Below, in pieces: positions 44,821 to 54,700 of a stretch of DNA of 64,000 nucleotides. The stretch spans positions 2,958,984 through 3,022,983 of the forward strand of contig CM030941.1 of assembly GCA_018136815.1 (NCBI GenBank). The letters run 5' to 3'. The first letter of the stretch is position 1; each line of letters opens with the position of its first letter. The position numbers and the translations under genes are program-made. A model generated the notes under the pieces. That model made no database searches and was not told the DNA's origin. It worked only from the letters and a program-made list of their open reading frames with translations. Source of the DNA: Isochrysis galbana (Eukaryota; Haptophyta; Isochrysidales; Isochrysidaceae).

Positions 44821-47800
44821 ATGGGCTCGAGCGCCTCGCGGGAGCCCTCCCCTTTGCCGAGGGCAGGAGGCATCGCCTTTGTGCGGCTGACGGGCGCTCG
44901 CCGCTTCCGCCCACGCTCGCTCTCACTCGAGAGCGTGGGCGGAGCGCGTTGCCTGGTCGTGAGGAAGGAGAGCCACCTCCGCCTCTGCGCCCGCCTCGAC
45001 GGAGCAGCGGTCCAAGTCAGCCTCGCCAGAAGGACACTGCAGCTGACGCCAGTCACGGGCGATGGGCTCGAGATTCGATGCCACTCCAAGCAGCAGCTCA
45101 AGCTGTGGATCGAGCTGGTGACGCACAATCCGGAAGAGGCCACGGGAGAAGAGGCGCCATGTGTGCATTTTGATGAGGAGACCGTGCTCGTCAACAGCGG
45201 TCGACGGAGCACCGAGCTCTCCAATGGGGCAGAGCTCACGCCGTCGGTCCGAAAGAAGCGAGCCGACCGCACTGCCTTCCTCGGCGCCGGTCTATGGCGT
45301 GAGAGCGAGCACGCGCGGTCGGAAGCAGCGTCGGCGGAGCAGCAGCGAACTGATGACGATCATTGCCGCGGCTCGCCCCGCCGGTCGCGGCTGTCAATTG
45401 AGCGGCGGAGCACGGTTAGGGCCTCGCAGATGTCTGTCGAGGCTGCTCACGATGAGCCACTACGGACCAATGGAGCAAACGAAACGGCGACAGGCACGCT
45501 GGGTCGCAGGCGCCGCGGCCTTATGGGCGATTGCTGCTCCTGCGGCTCTGTCGCGAGTGTGGACGAGGGCGCCATCGGCGAGAGGCCCACGCAGGCAGCA
45601 GACGCGCGGCAGAGGCTGCCGCTGTCCGAGGGTGCTGAAGCTGCTCTAGGCGCTCAAGCAACGAGCCTTGGAGGCGAGAACAAGCAGCGACCCAGCACAG
45701 GCTCGAAGGTGGCGTCCGTCGCCAGCATGGCGGCCAGGCCGCAGAATGCCGGAGCCACGGCTGTTGGACCGGAGCACGTGCATCTTGACCGGGATGGAGG
45801 GGAGGAGCGCTCAGACGTCCGAGCCCCGGCCACTCTCGACTTTGAACTAAGCGAGTTGTCCAGGGGCCATGCTACAGCATGGCAGGAGCCCCAGAGACCG
45901 GCCTTGGTCTCAACTGAACCAGGAGACGACCGACACGCTACGACTCTTCAACCAGCGATCGGCACCGATGCGTCGTATACGTCCGCGGCAAGCGTGCCTG
46001 AAGAGCCATGCTTTCATTCGAAGAAACTCGTGCCATTAGAGGTAGCTACGGTCGATGAGCATGAGGATCGCACAGCAGCAGCGGTCGCCCCGGAGGCAGC
46101 GTGCCTGCAGTCTGTTGAGGCTGCACGCTTGGCTGCCGAGAAGGCTGAAGATGTGGCGACTATAAAACTAGCTCGCATGGCGGCCGACGAGGCTGAGAGC
46201 CAAGCTTCCACTGAGTCGGCGCGTTTGGCGGCCGACGAGGAGGCGCACGTGTCGGCGGCTGAGGCAGCCCGCGTGGCGGCCGCCGAGGTGGCGCGCGTAG
46301 CGGCGCAGGAGGCCGAGCGTGCTGCCGAGGCGGCGCGTGTGACGGCGGAGGCGGCCGAGCGCGCTTTGGCTGCCGAAGCGGCGCGTGTGGCGGCGGAGGA
46401 CGCCGAGCGCGCGGCGGCCGCTGATGCTGCGCGTGTGGCGATGGAGCGCGCGGCGGAGGCCGAGGCGGCGCGCGCGGCGGCGGAGGACGCCGAGCGTATG
46501 GCGGTTGCCGAGGCGGCGCGTGTGGCGGCGGCGGAGGCCGAGCGCGCGGCGGCCGCTGATGCTGCGCGTGTGACGGCGGAGGAGGCCGAGCGCGCGGCGG
46601 CCGCCGAGGTGGCGCGCGCGGCGGCGGAGGACGCCGAGCGTATGGCGGCTGCCGATGCGGCGCGTGTGGCGGTGGCCGAGGAGGCCGAGCGCGCGGCGGC
46701 CGCTGATGCTGCGCGTGTGGCGGTGGCCGAGGAGGCCGAGCGCGCGGCGGCCGCCGAGGCGGCGCGCGCGGCAGCGGAGGACGCCGAGCGTATGGCGGCT
46801 GCCGAGGCGGCGCGTTTGGCGGCGGAGGAGGCCGAGCGTGTGGTGGCTGCCGAGGCGGCGCGCGCGGTGGCCGAGGAGGCCGAGCGTGTGGTGGCTGCCG
46901 AGGCGGCGCGCACGGTGGCGGATGAGGCCGACCGTGTAGCGGCTGCCGAGGCGGCGCGCACGGTGGCGGATGAGGCCGACAGTGTAGCGGCTGCCGAGGC
47001 GGCGCGCGTGCCGACCGAGGAGGCCAAGGGCGTGGTGGCTGCCGAGTCGGCGCGCGCAGCGGCCGAGGAGGCTGACAGGGCAGCAATGATCGCAGACGCA
47101 CACCGGGCTGTTGCTGCCGAAACGGAACGGCTTATTGCTGCTGGCCAAGCGGCAGCAGCTCGGATAGCTGCGGCGGCGGCGGCGGCGGACGCCTACGCTG
47201 TTGCAGCGGCTCAGCGCTCCGCGGAGGAAGCGAAATCTGTCGGAGCGGCACACTTGGAGGTGATCGAGCCAGCCGCCTTGGAGACGGCCATAGTGGGATC
47301 CATCAACCATGGTCATATACGGCTAGAAGTGTCACCGCCCGTCTCCCCGGCGAGTAGCGACTCAAAATCATCCACTTCATCATGCGAGCCTTGCGACGAA
47401 GCTGGGTGGACCGCACAGGCTCTGGTCGCGGCAGCGACGGCGGCGGCGTGCGAGGGCCGTATCTTTCCCGAACTCGGGCATGTGCCCTCGGGAGTTCGGC
47501 TCAATCTCTCGCCGAAGTTAGCCAGTGAGCTCGTTGAGGCCGTGCCGCGCGCCCTCCGCCTTCGGAAATGGACGCTGGCCTTCTCTACCGAAGTCGATGG
47601 GTACTCCCTGCAGTCGCTTCTTCGGAAAGTAGAGGGTCGTTCCGAGTCGGTGCTCTTACTTCGCGATTCGGGAGGCGCTGTGTTTGGTGCCTTTATCTCG
47701 CAGCCATGGCGATCCGGCCCGCGCTACTTCGGAACGGGTGAGACGTTTTTGTTTTCGACGCGACGATCTGAAGGCGAGGAGCCGCAGCTCCGGACGTTTC

Positions 47801-48000
47801 GATGGACCCGAGCGAATGACCACTTTGTCCACGTTGATTGCGGGGGTCTCGCATTCGGTAGCCCTGAGTGCGGCCTTGCCATAGATGCATCGCTAGAGGC
47901 CGGGTCGTCTCGAATCTCTAGGACGTACGGCAACGACCCTCTTGCGTCTGCAAATGACTTCACATGTGTTCGACTTGAGGTGTGGGCGCTTTCGAGGTGA
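44821..48000 (+). CDS. TLDc-domain protein with myristoyl site and Ala/Glu-rich repeats
   Basis: Single exon, 1059 residues from ATG 44821. The start MGSSAS fits an N-myristoylation signal. Residues about 15-105 (GGIAFVRLTGARRFRPRSLS ... CHSKQQLKLWIELV) look like a PH-type fold. A variable Ser/Arg-rich linker follows. Residues about 430-806 are imperfect 15-16-residue repeats (EAARVAAEEAERAAA), a long helical coiled coil. Residues about 885-1059 form a TLDc domain: LRLRKWTLAFSTEVDGYSLQ, SVLLLRDSGGAVFGAFISQP, YFGTGETFLFSTRR, NDFTCVRLEVWAL. TLDc proteins (OXR1, NCOA7, TBC1D24) act in oxidative-stress protection and V-ATPase binding; a role at a membrane is inference. The repeat makes antisense frames open too. 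Confidence 0.88.
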   Translation: MGSSASREPSPLPRAGGIAFVRLTGARRFRPRSLSLESVGGARCLVVRKESHLRLCARLDGAAVQVSLARRTLQLTPVTGDGLEIRCHSKQQLKLWIELVTHNPEEATGEEAPCVHFDEETVLVNSGRRSTELSNGAELTPSVRKKRADRTAFLGAGLWRESEHARSEAASAEQQRTDDDHCRGSPRRSRLSIERRSTVRASQMSVEAAHDEPLRTNGANETATGTLGRRRRGLMGDCCSCGSVASVDEGAIGERPTQAADARQRLPLSEGAEAALGAQATSLGGENKQRPSTGSKVASVASMAARPQNAGATAVGPEHVHLDRDGGEERSDVRAPATLDFELSELSRGHATAWQEPQRPALVSTEPGDDRHATTLQPAIGTDASYTSAASVPEEPCFHSKKLVPLEVATVDEHEDRTAAAVAPEAACLQSVEAARLAAEKAEDVATIKLARMAADEAESQASTESARLAADEEAHVSAAEAARVAAAEVARVAAQEAERAAEAARVTAEAAERALAAEAARVAAEDAERAAAADAARVAMERAAEAEAARAAAEDAERMAVAEAARVAAAEAERAAAADAARVTAEEAERAAAAEVARAAAEDAERMAAADAARVAVAEEAERAAAADAARVAVAEEAERAAAAEAARAAAEDAERMAAAEAARLAAEEAERVVAAEAARAVAEEAERVVAAEAARTVADEADRVAAAEAARTVADEADSVAAAEAARVPTEEAKGVVAAESARAAAEEADRAAMIADAHRAVAAETERLIAAGQAAAARIAAAAAAADAYAVAAAQRSAEEAKSVGAAHLEVIEPAALETAIVGSINHGHIRLEVSPPVSPASSDSKSSTSSCEPCDEAGWTAQALVAAATAAACEGRIFPELGHVPSGVRLNLSPKLASELVEAVPRALRLRKWTLAFSTEVDGYSLQSLLRKVEGRSESVLLLRDSGGAVFGAFISQPWRSGPRYFGTGETFLFSTRRSEGEEPQLRTFRWTRANDHFVHVDCGGLAFGSPECGLAIDASLEAGSSRISRTYGNDPLASANDFTCVRLEVWALSR

Positions 48001-48362
48001 TGCCAATTGGCTCCACTTGGATGGGTGGCTCTCAATGGGGTCCCCACTCATTAAGGTGGTTCTAAATGGGTTTTATTGGGGGGGCAGTGCATGTATACAG
48101 GGCGGTCAAACAGGGGCTTTTTAACTATTAGTAAGGGTTGGACTGCAGCTTTTTTGACCGTGGCGCGATGCCCAATAAAAAAGCTTCGGGGGGGGGGGCT
48201 CCCTGATGCTACGAAAATCTTCGCCAAGACATGTTGCGATTCGCCCCTCCTCTCTATCCCCCTCCGTCACGCGCGCTCACGCTCTACCCGTAAAGAATTT
48301 GCGGTCGCGCCCGCGGGGGGGATCGGTTATCGGTTGCTTTATATCAAAGCTACATTTGGCAA
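48001..48362. other. 3' flank of the TLDc gene
   Basis: Probable 3'UTR, including AATAAA at 48174. Then G-run (48187-48199) and transition to the MERA element. No gene. Confidence 0.5.
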
Positions 48363-49595
48363 CTATCGTTATAAACGATAGGGTCATGGAGCGCGCCACG
48401 CTCCCACCCTCTCTCGCCGCCCACCCCGCCGCGCCGACCGACCACGACATGACAAGCGCTGCGCAGCCGCAGCGCCCTCCAGCCAGGGCCATGCCAGCCC
48501 AGGTGCCCGCGAGCCACGGCCCGAGCCGAGCCCACGCAGCCACACCGACAGAACACATTCCAGCAGCACACAACACACCAGCACAGCCAGGCCAGCACAT
48601 GCGAACCAGAGCACGGCCAGATCCACAACGCGCAGTCTCCCATAGGGAAAGCCTCCGGGCTGGGCCCCTACAACGCCAGGGCACTGACCACGTGCGCAAG
48701 CACGAGGCACAGGCCCGGCCGGTCGAACAGACCACCATCAACACACATTTGAACCCATGCAGCAACAACTGCATGGCCCAACACACTCAGAAGCTCATAT
48801 GGACGCATAGCCCAGCGGAAGCACGAGGAAAGACGGACGACCACCCTAACCCAACCGCACGGGACACGCGAGCCCGCGATGACGCAAGGGAACCGCATAG
48901 GCGGACAAGAGGGACACTCACACAGACAACAACACACCCGCAACACCTCTGGCACACCAGAGGCTACGTACACCACCAACACCCAAGAGGGAGGGGGCCG
49001 AGAGGAACCCCACCACAAGACACACCTTGAACACGCTATCTCGCCAAACAACAAAGCAACTAACCCAAAGACTCCCACCCTGCGGACGCGCACAGGCAAC
49101 CCCCCAAGGAGGGGACGAACAAGAAATTGAGCAAGAATACCAACACGATTACTCCTACTCACAAATCATCATGACCTTCACCTCCACGCGGACCGCGGAA
49201 TCAAAATCAAGGACGAGGAGGCTTTCAGCGCAATCGTGGCACACCTTAATAAGCTCGAAGGCGTCGACCTCGAGCCGGAGTTTTTAGCGAAAAGCTCGTC
49301 GGGCCCGTGGGAGGTCCTAGTCTCGGCTCACTGCGCACAGCAATACAAGGCCAAGTTCAAAGACCAACGCGTTTTCGCGATTCACGAGGTCAAATACCCC
49401 ATGATCGTCAAATTCCAAACATTCGACGACAAGGCTCGCGAACTCCCTCAAGCATCGTCCAAGTCGCTAGCCAGCGCGTTCAAAGACGTCACTGCGCACC
49501 TCGTAGTGCGCAACTACAAGTTTGAGATGAAAGACTCCATCACTATCACCTCGCTAGCTAATAAAACATCTGAAGATTCGGGCTACTCACGCTAG
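48363..49595 (+). mobile_element. MERA-family element copy 3 with gag-like second ORF
   Basis: Hairpin CTATCGTT-ATA-AACGATAG (48363-48381) is followed by ATG 48386, opening a 214-codon frame (to 49030) starting MERATLPPSLAAHPAAPTDH, rich in His, Thr, Arg and Pro. About 140 bp later a second frame (from about 49185) reads GIKIKDEEAFSAIVAHLNKL, GPWEVLVSAHCAQQYKAKFK, RVFAIHEVKYPMIVKFQTFD, LVVRNYKFEMKDSITITSLA and ends at 49595. That domain recurs at 40.2-40.5 kb and, diverged, at 63.8-64.0 and 2.7 kb. Its DNA 3' end carries AAAACATCTGAAGATTCGGG. No polymerase is visible. The ORF1/gag analogy is inference. Confidence 0.6.
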
Positions 49596-49716
49596 CTATA
49601 CAGTCCACGTACTCACGGCACTCACTCACGACATCGCCTATACCCCAGTTTACTCACTCCCTTACACCACCCCCTTCATTCCTTTGTCTTTGGTATCGGG
49701 GGGGGGGCCGCGTGCA

Positions 49717-50611
49717 CTACAACGGGCCAAGTGCAGGGGGTGGGCTGGGGCAGACCTGCTGGTGTGGTGTTCCTGTGGCAAAACAGACGTAAACGCCTGT
49801 TGCATGTGACACTTCGTGCCCCTGGGAGGTCTCGGCCCCCTCTTCTCGCGTCCTTTTCAAGTATCTCCGCGTTTTCGCGGCATTCGTGTGTCGCTCGGGA
49901 CACTCGAGGAAGAGCGAGCGCACCAGGTGAGCCCACGGGATGGCCTGGAGATCGACGTCTTCTCCAAAGCGCACGTCGTCGGTGCTGACGAGGGGCGGGC
50001 CTTCGATGAGCGTGCTCTCCGGCGCCTGCGCGAGCAGCTCGAGGCACTGGAGGTCGCCGTTGGCGCACGCGGCGTGCTCCGCATCGATCGTGGACATCAT
50101 GGCGGCGAGGAGTAGCTGGACGCACGCGTGGTTGGTGGCGGCCTTGGCACGCGGCGTGTAGCGCCTCTTCCCTCTCGGCGTGGCCGCCGCCGTCGTCGTC
50201 GTCACCCTCCTCTTCATCCTCTTCGTCTCCATCGTCCTCTCCATCCACTTCGTCCTCTCCGCCCTCCTCGTGGTCTCCAATGCCTCCTGCTGCGCCTGCT
50301 CCACCTGCTGCGCCTGCTGCGCCTGCTGCTTCTCCTCCTTCCTCCACAGGCCCGGAGTCCTCGTCGGTGGTGGTGGTGGTGGACTCCTCGGTCGGAGAAA
50401 GGGCCTCCTCCTCGGCATCAGGAACGCGAACAGGCTCCGCCTCCTCCGCCGCGTCCTTGGAGCAGGAGGAGGAACGAGTCGTGCGAGCAGCGCTTGCGCT
50501 CGGCGTCCAATCGACAGGTGGCCGTGTCGAGAGAGTCGAACGAAGCCAGCGAGCAGGAGCACGAGAGGAGAGGACGGAGGACCGTACGGATGCGCGCCGA
50601 GTCGCCACCAT
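49717..50611 (-). CDS. Possible gene, frame uncertain
   Basis: Two overlapping minus frames are open. One starts at ATG 50611 with MVATRRASVRSSVLSSRAPA, an Arg/Ser-rich leader, then an acidic stretch (GEDEVDGEDDGDEEDEEEGD). The other has the more protein-like C-terminal half: NHACVQLLLAAMMSTIDAEH, LVSTDDVRFGEDVDLQAIPW, HLVRSLFLECPERHTNAAKT, ending near 49717. No GT-AG junction that links them was found, so a frameshift or misassembly in the GAC/GCC-rich middle is possible. A C/T-rich tract (on the coding strand) lies upstream at 50705-50765, as for other genes here. No family recognised. Confidence 0.35.
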
Positions 50612-51782
50612 CGTGAGGAAGATGAGGGCGAGGAGAGAGCTGGAGGGTGAGCGAGGAGGGAGGAGGGAGACAGGCAGTAGGAGCCTTCTCTCTCTGGTAG
50701 GTCGATGAGAGGGGGAGGGGGAGAGGGGGAGGGGACCGGGGGGGGGGGGGGGGAGGGGAGAGAGAGACCAAAAGGCCAGACAAGCTGTTTACGTTAATGT
50801 TCTCGTCATATACTGTAATAACCCCCGGTCTCAGGGGGGTGCCCCCAGGGTTCCCGCCCGTCCTCCGCGCCCAGAGTTCCCCCGCGGAAAGAGTGAACGC
50901 ACGGCGTGCACCTTCCTGGAAGTTGCTATGCGCACGCACGGCGCCCCCGCGGGGGGGCCGCTGCACATCGCGCCGTGCCCATGCACGGCGTGCACAATGT
51001 GATTGCAAGTCATCACACGTGCTCCGTGTGAAATATCTCTTAAACCGTGTGTTTATGTAGTTGTCGGCCTTAGAGGAAACGCAGAGGAAAAGCCTTGACA
51101 CGGCGTCCCCCTCGGGGGAACATGCACCGCGGGGAAAGCAGAGAAAAAAGTTGTTATGCTAGTCTTCATTTAATTTTAAAATACTGCTCTATATACAACT
51201 GTGGACATTTGATCGCTCAATTCGACTGATGTCCCACAATTGACGGAACGACACCTAACCGCGCACACCCCCATCGCGGGGTAGGAGCTCCGTTGCCGAT
51301 AAGGCACGGTCCCTCATCAGCACTAAGATTGAACTAGGACAACAAGAAAACTCTGACACCCCCCCGCCCCCCCCAAAAGGCTCACGGACTATCTTATATA
51401 TTACTATTCTGTGTCTTTTGGAAACTTGAAACTTGTAATGTCCGAAAGAGATCACAACCATACTCCGAACTCATACTTGTAATTATGAGATAGTTCGGTG
51501 GGGCCGACGGGCGTCGATTGCTTTCTTTCTGTCTTACTCGGGTTTGAGTGAATGGACTGTCCGACGAGAAAGTGCAAACCCACTGTACTTCAGCCATCGA
51601 TTACATATAGTACTACACCTGTACAATTACTTGAAACACTTGGGTGGACGTCTGTCTTTCAGCTCTCGGAGATGCGATGCGAGAGAGAAGGCCCCCGAGT
51701 ATGCTCCACCGAGGCCAGTGGCGCCCTCCAGCTAGCGACCTCGGCACGCGATCATGGAGCAAGCGACGAGGTGACTGTGAGT
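50612..51782. other. Intergenic with repeat D copy 2
   Basis: 50703-50765 is G-rich with a 20-base G-run. 50930-51258 is dispersed repeat D. 51259-51782 shows nothing recognisable apart from the probable 3'UTR of the synthetase gene on the minus strand. Confidence 0.6.
50930..51258 (+). repeat. Dispersed repeat D, copy 2
   Basis: Same orientation as 4523-4862. Shared blocks include GATTGCAAGTCATCACA, TGTGAAATATCTCTTAAA, GAGGAAACGCAGAGGAAAAG, AGAGAAAAAAGTTGTTAT and GTGGACATTTGATCGCTCAA. No ORF in common. Confidence 0.85.
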
Positions 51783-54700
51783 TCACGGCGACCGCTCCCC
51801 CGCCGGTCGCTCCAGCCTGTGGGTGATGGCAATAGCCACGTGGTCCTCTTTCACGTTTGAGGGCTTTCGTGACATCGACCAGCTGCTTGAGATGCACGGC
51901 GCTTGCGCGTGCGTCGATGCTGCTGAGGAGAGTGTCTCGGCGCTCCCCGTCAATAGGCTCAGGCTCTCGGATTGTGTCAGGCCAAGGTGGCTCTCACAGC
52001 GGCTTTTGGCGCGAGATGGGGGCTCGAGAAGGCGAGAGATTTGCCTTGGCAACGCTGGCAGGGCCGAGATTGCCTCCCGTGTATGCTCAATGTCCTCGAT
52101 ATACCTCGATGTGGGCATCGCCTTGGTGGTGTCCTTGCCGCTGTTCGCGCGTTGTTCTGCATCATCCGGCTGTGCTTGAGGCGAACCTGGAAGTTGCGCG
52201 CCGTGGGCATCGGGAGCTTGCCTTAGGAACACCCGGTGCTCCGTGGGCTTCACGAGCTGCGCATGTAGCTTGGCGTTCTCCTCGAGCAGACCCGCCATCT
52301 GCGCCTGCATGGCACGCATCTTCTTTTCGAGCCGCTCCTCTTGTACGGTGGATGCTGCGGGCACGACAGCCGTTTTGAGCTCTTTTTGATACTTCTTCAT
52401 TTGCCTGCGGCTCAGCTTGATGAGGTGACGCCTGTGGCGCCAGTACTCATCAGTTGTGATCATGTCGCGCGTCGGCCAGCCCTGCCAAATGATGCAGTCG
52501 TCCACCTGGTCACCGACGAGGGCAAGGGTGTGCTCCAGCAGCATCGCGTTCTTGCCAAGCACCGCGCCTGCCATGATGCGCGACCAGGAGCGCATGGTGG
52601 CCCCTTCTTCGATGATGATGCGGTTAAGGGAGAAGACCCCCCTGGAGTTGGTGTGGCATATGATGAAGGCAAAGTTGATGCACGCACCGTCCCCGATGCT
52701 GACTAGATCTGGCTCCGTCATCATGGGGTCAGAACCGGTAGGGTACAGACAAACGTTCCGGCCGATCCTCGAACCAAGCGCGCGGAAGTAGAACACCAAG
52801 TACGCAGAGCCTTGGAGGTATCCGAGCATGTGCTTGCGAAGCACCGCGGTAGTCAGGTACAGGTTCCACCGCATGCAGTAGTTGTTGTCGTCCCACGCAT
52901 AGCGCCCGGGCTTACGTTTGCCGATAATTATCCATTTGCAGGCAATGTCGATGGCGTAGATCAGCAAGACCATCACAAGGTGCACAACGATGTAGATGGC
53001 AAGCATTCTGGCAAGGAAAATGAAGAACATTCCCCACTCCATCGGGCGACTTTGCACCGGGGCCGATGAGATGGACGTGTATGGACTGAGCATGTAGTGG
53101 GCTCGGATGGGTAGGTCTGCCAACCAAAGCGCCAAGAGAATATAGCTCGCGCGGTACATGGTGGCAAAGGCGTGGCAGAACCAAACGTACGATACAAACA
53201 GCCACACCGGCGGCACCCACCACGTGGCGGATTGACCACCGGCGCTCGACGGATAGAATACGCGGCCGAAGGCCTTCAATGTCTCCTTGGGGTGAGTAGC
53301 TCGGTTGGGCGGCTGCGTGCCAGCAGTTAGAGCGACCGAGGCGCCCCTCGTGGAGCCGACAGTCACACAGCCTTCGCCGTAGGAACACCCCTTGGCTGCG
53401 AGAGAACCGGTCCCAAGGCAGCCGTTGATGCCCAGCGTTACGCCCGGCAGCACAACGCAGCGGTCGGCCACATTGGATCCCGCGCAAAGCCGGATGCCCA
53501 CATTCTCCTTTGCATCGCCGCATAGGAAGCTGGAGCGAGAACCGAAGACCACGTCGTCATCAATCGTGAGCAGGTCAAACTCGACCACGTCCAACCCAGA
53601 ACCAGGCCAGAACACTCGCCTACCACACTTTGCACCAAGACAACGGAGCACGCACGAGACGCCACCCCAATGGTTACCTAAAAGCTGTGCTGTGCCACAG
53701 AGCTGGCCGTCGGGAAGCAAGGCTGACATGAGCCAGTACTGGAATCGGCACCAGCCACTCGTGTTGTCACCTTCGACGAATCGTCCGATGACAAGACGCT
53801 TGACGACAATCACCGCCGCCAGCTCGAAAAAAGGCGCGATTAGGGACATGGCGAGCCGTATGCCGGCATAGTAACCAAATCGCTTAGGCGAGAGGAACCA
53901 CTCGATTGCCTCGTACCAGGTGCGAGGGTCGGAATTGCGGTCTTGAACCATCAGGACGAGCAGGATCACCTGCGGCATCATTGCGAACACCTTGACCATG
54001 AGAAAGAGAGGCATGCCGATCAGAAGCCACAGCGCGAACGGTGGTGGTTTAAATGCGGCACGGCAAAAGTCGCGATACTTGGGATCGGCGTCGTCGATCT
54101 CGTGCGATGAGGAGAGCGGTGGCAGGCAACAGCCGTCGGGGAGTGTTGCCCCAGGTGCAATGGTGGTGCGCGTGCACACTGCGCAGTCGGACCCGATATG
54201 TATCGCGCTGAGCATCATCTCGCCTCCATCTACGCAGAACGGCGAGACTGTGGTTTGAGCGTCGAGTGCCGAATCGTCGCCGATGTGCACGAGGTCGGCC
54301 TCTGTCAGACGGCAGCGTGGCGAGATGCGTACTCGCCTGCCAATCTTGGCTCCGAGAGCGCGATAGTATCGACAGCGCCACTCGTTCGACACGTCGAACA
54401 CACCACGGCCGCAGAATCGAAGGAGCTGGTTCACAAACCACCAGCGCAAGTAGCGGCCGCCCCAAAGGGGGTGACGGCCGGCTTTATAGCGCCCCACGAT
54501 GAGCCACTTCATGAAAATCCCGAGGATCGGTAAGAGAATGGCGAGGGCGAGGCGCACGATGACGATGGCGAAGACCATTGAGGCGAAGCGGCTTTTGAAG
54601 TAATAATTATGGTTGAAGTGGATCCACAGGAGGATGAAACAAGCCCACGACACGAGCCGGCGCACTGGATGAAAAATGACGAGCGGCAGCGACTGCACAA

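Noticed and set aside
46014-47316. Long antisense frames opposite the Ala/Glu repeat of the TLDc gene
   Set aside because: Mirror of the repeat; they have no sequence features outside it, while the plus frame has PH-like and TLDc domains.
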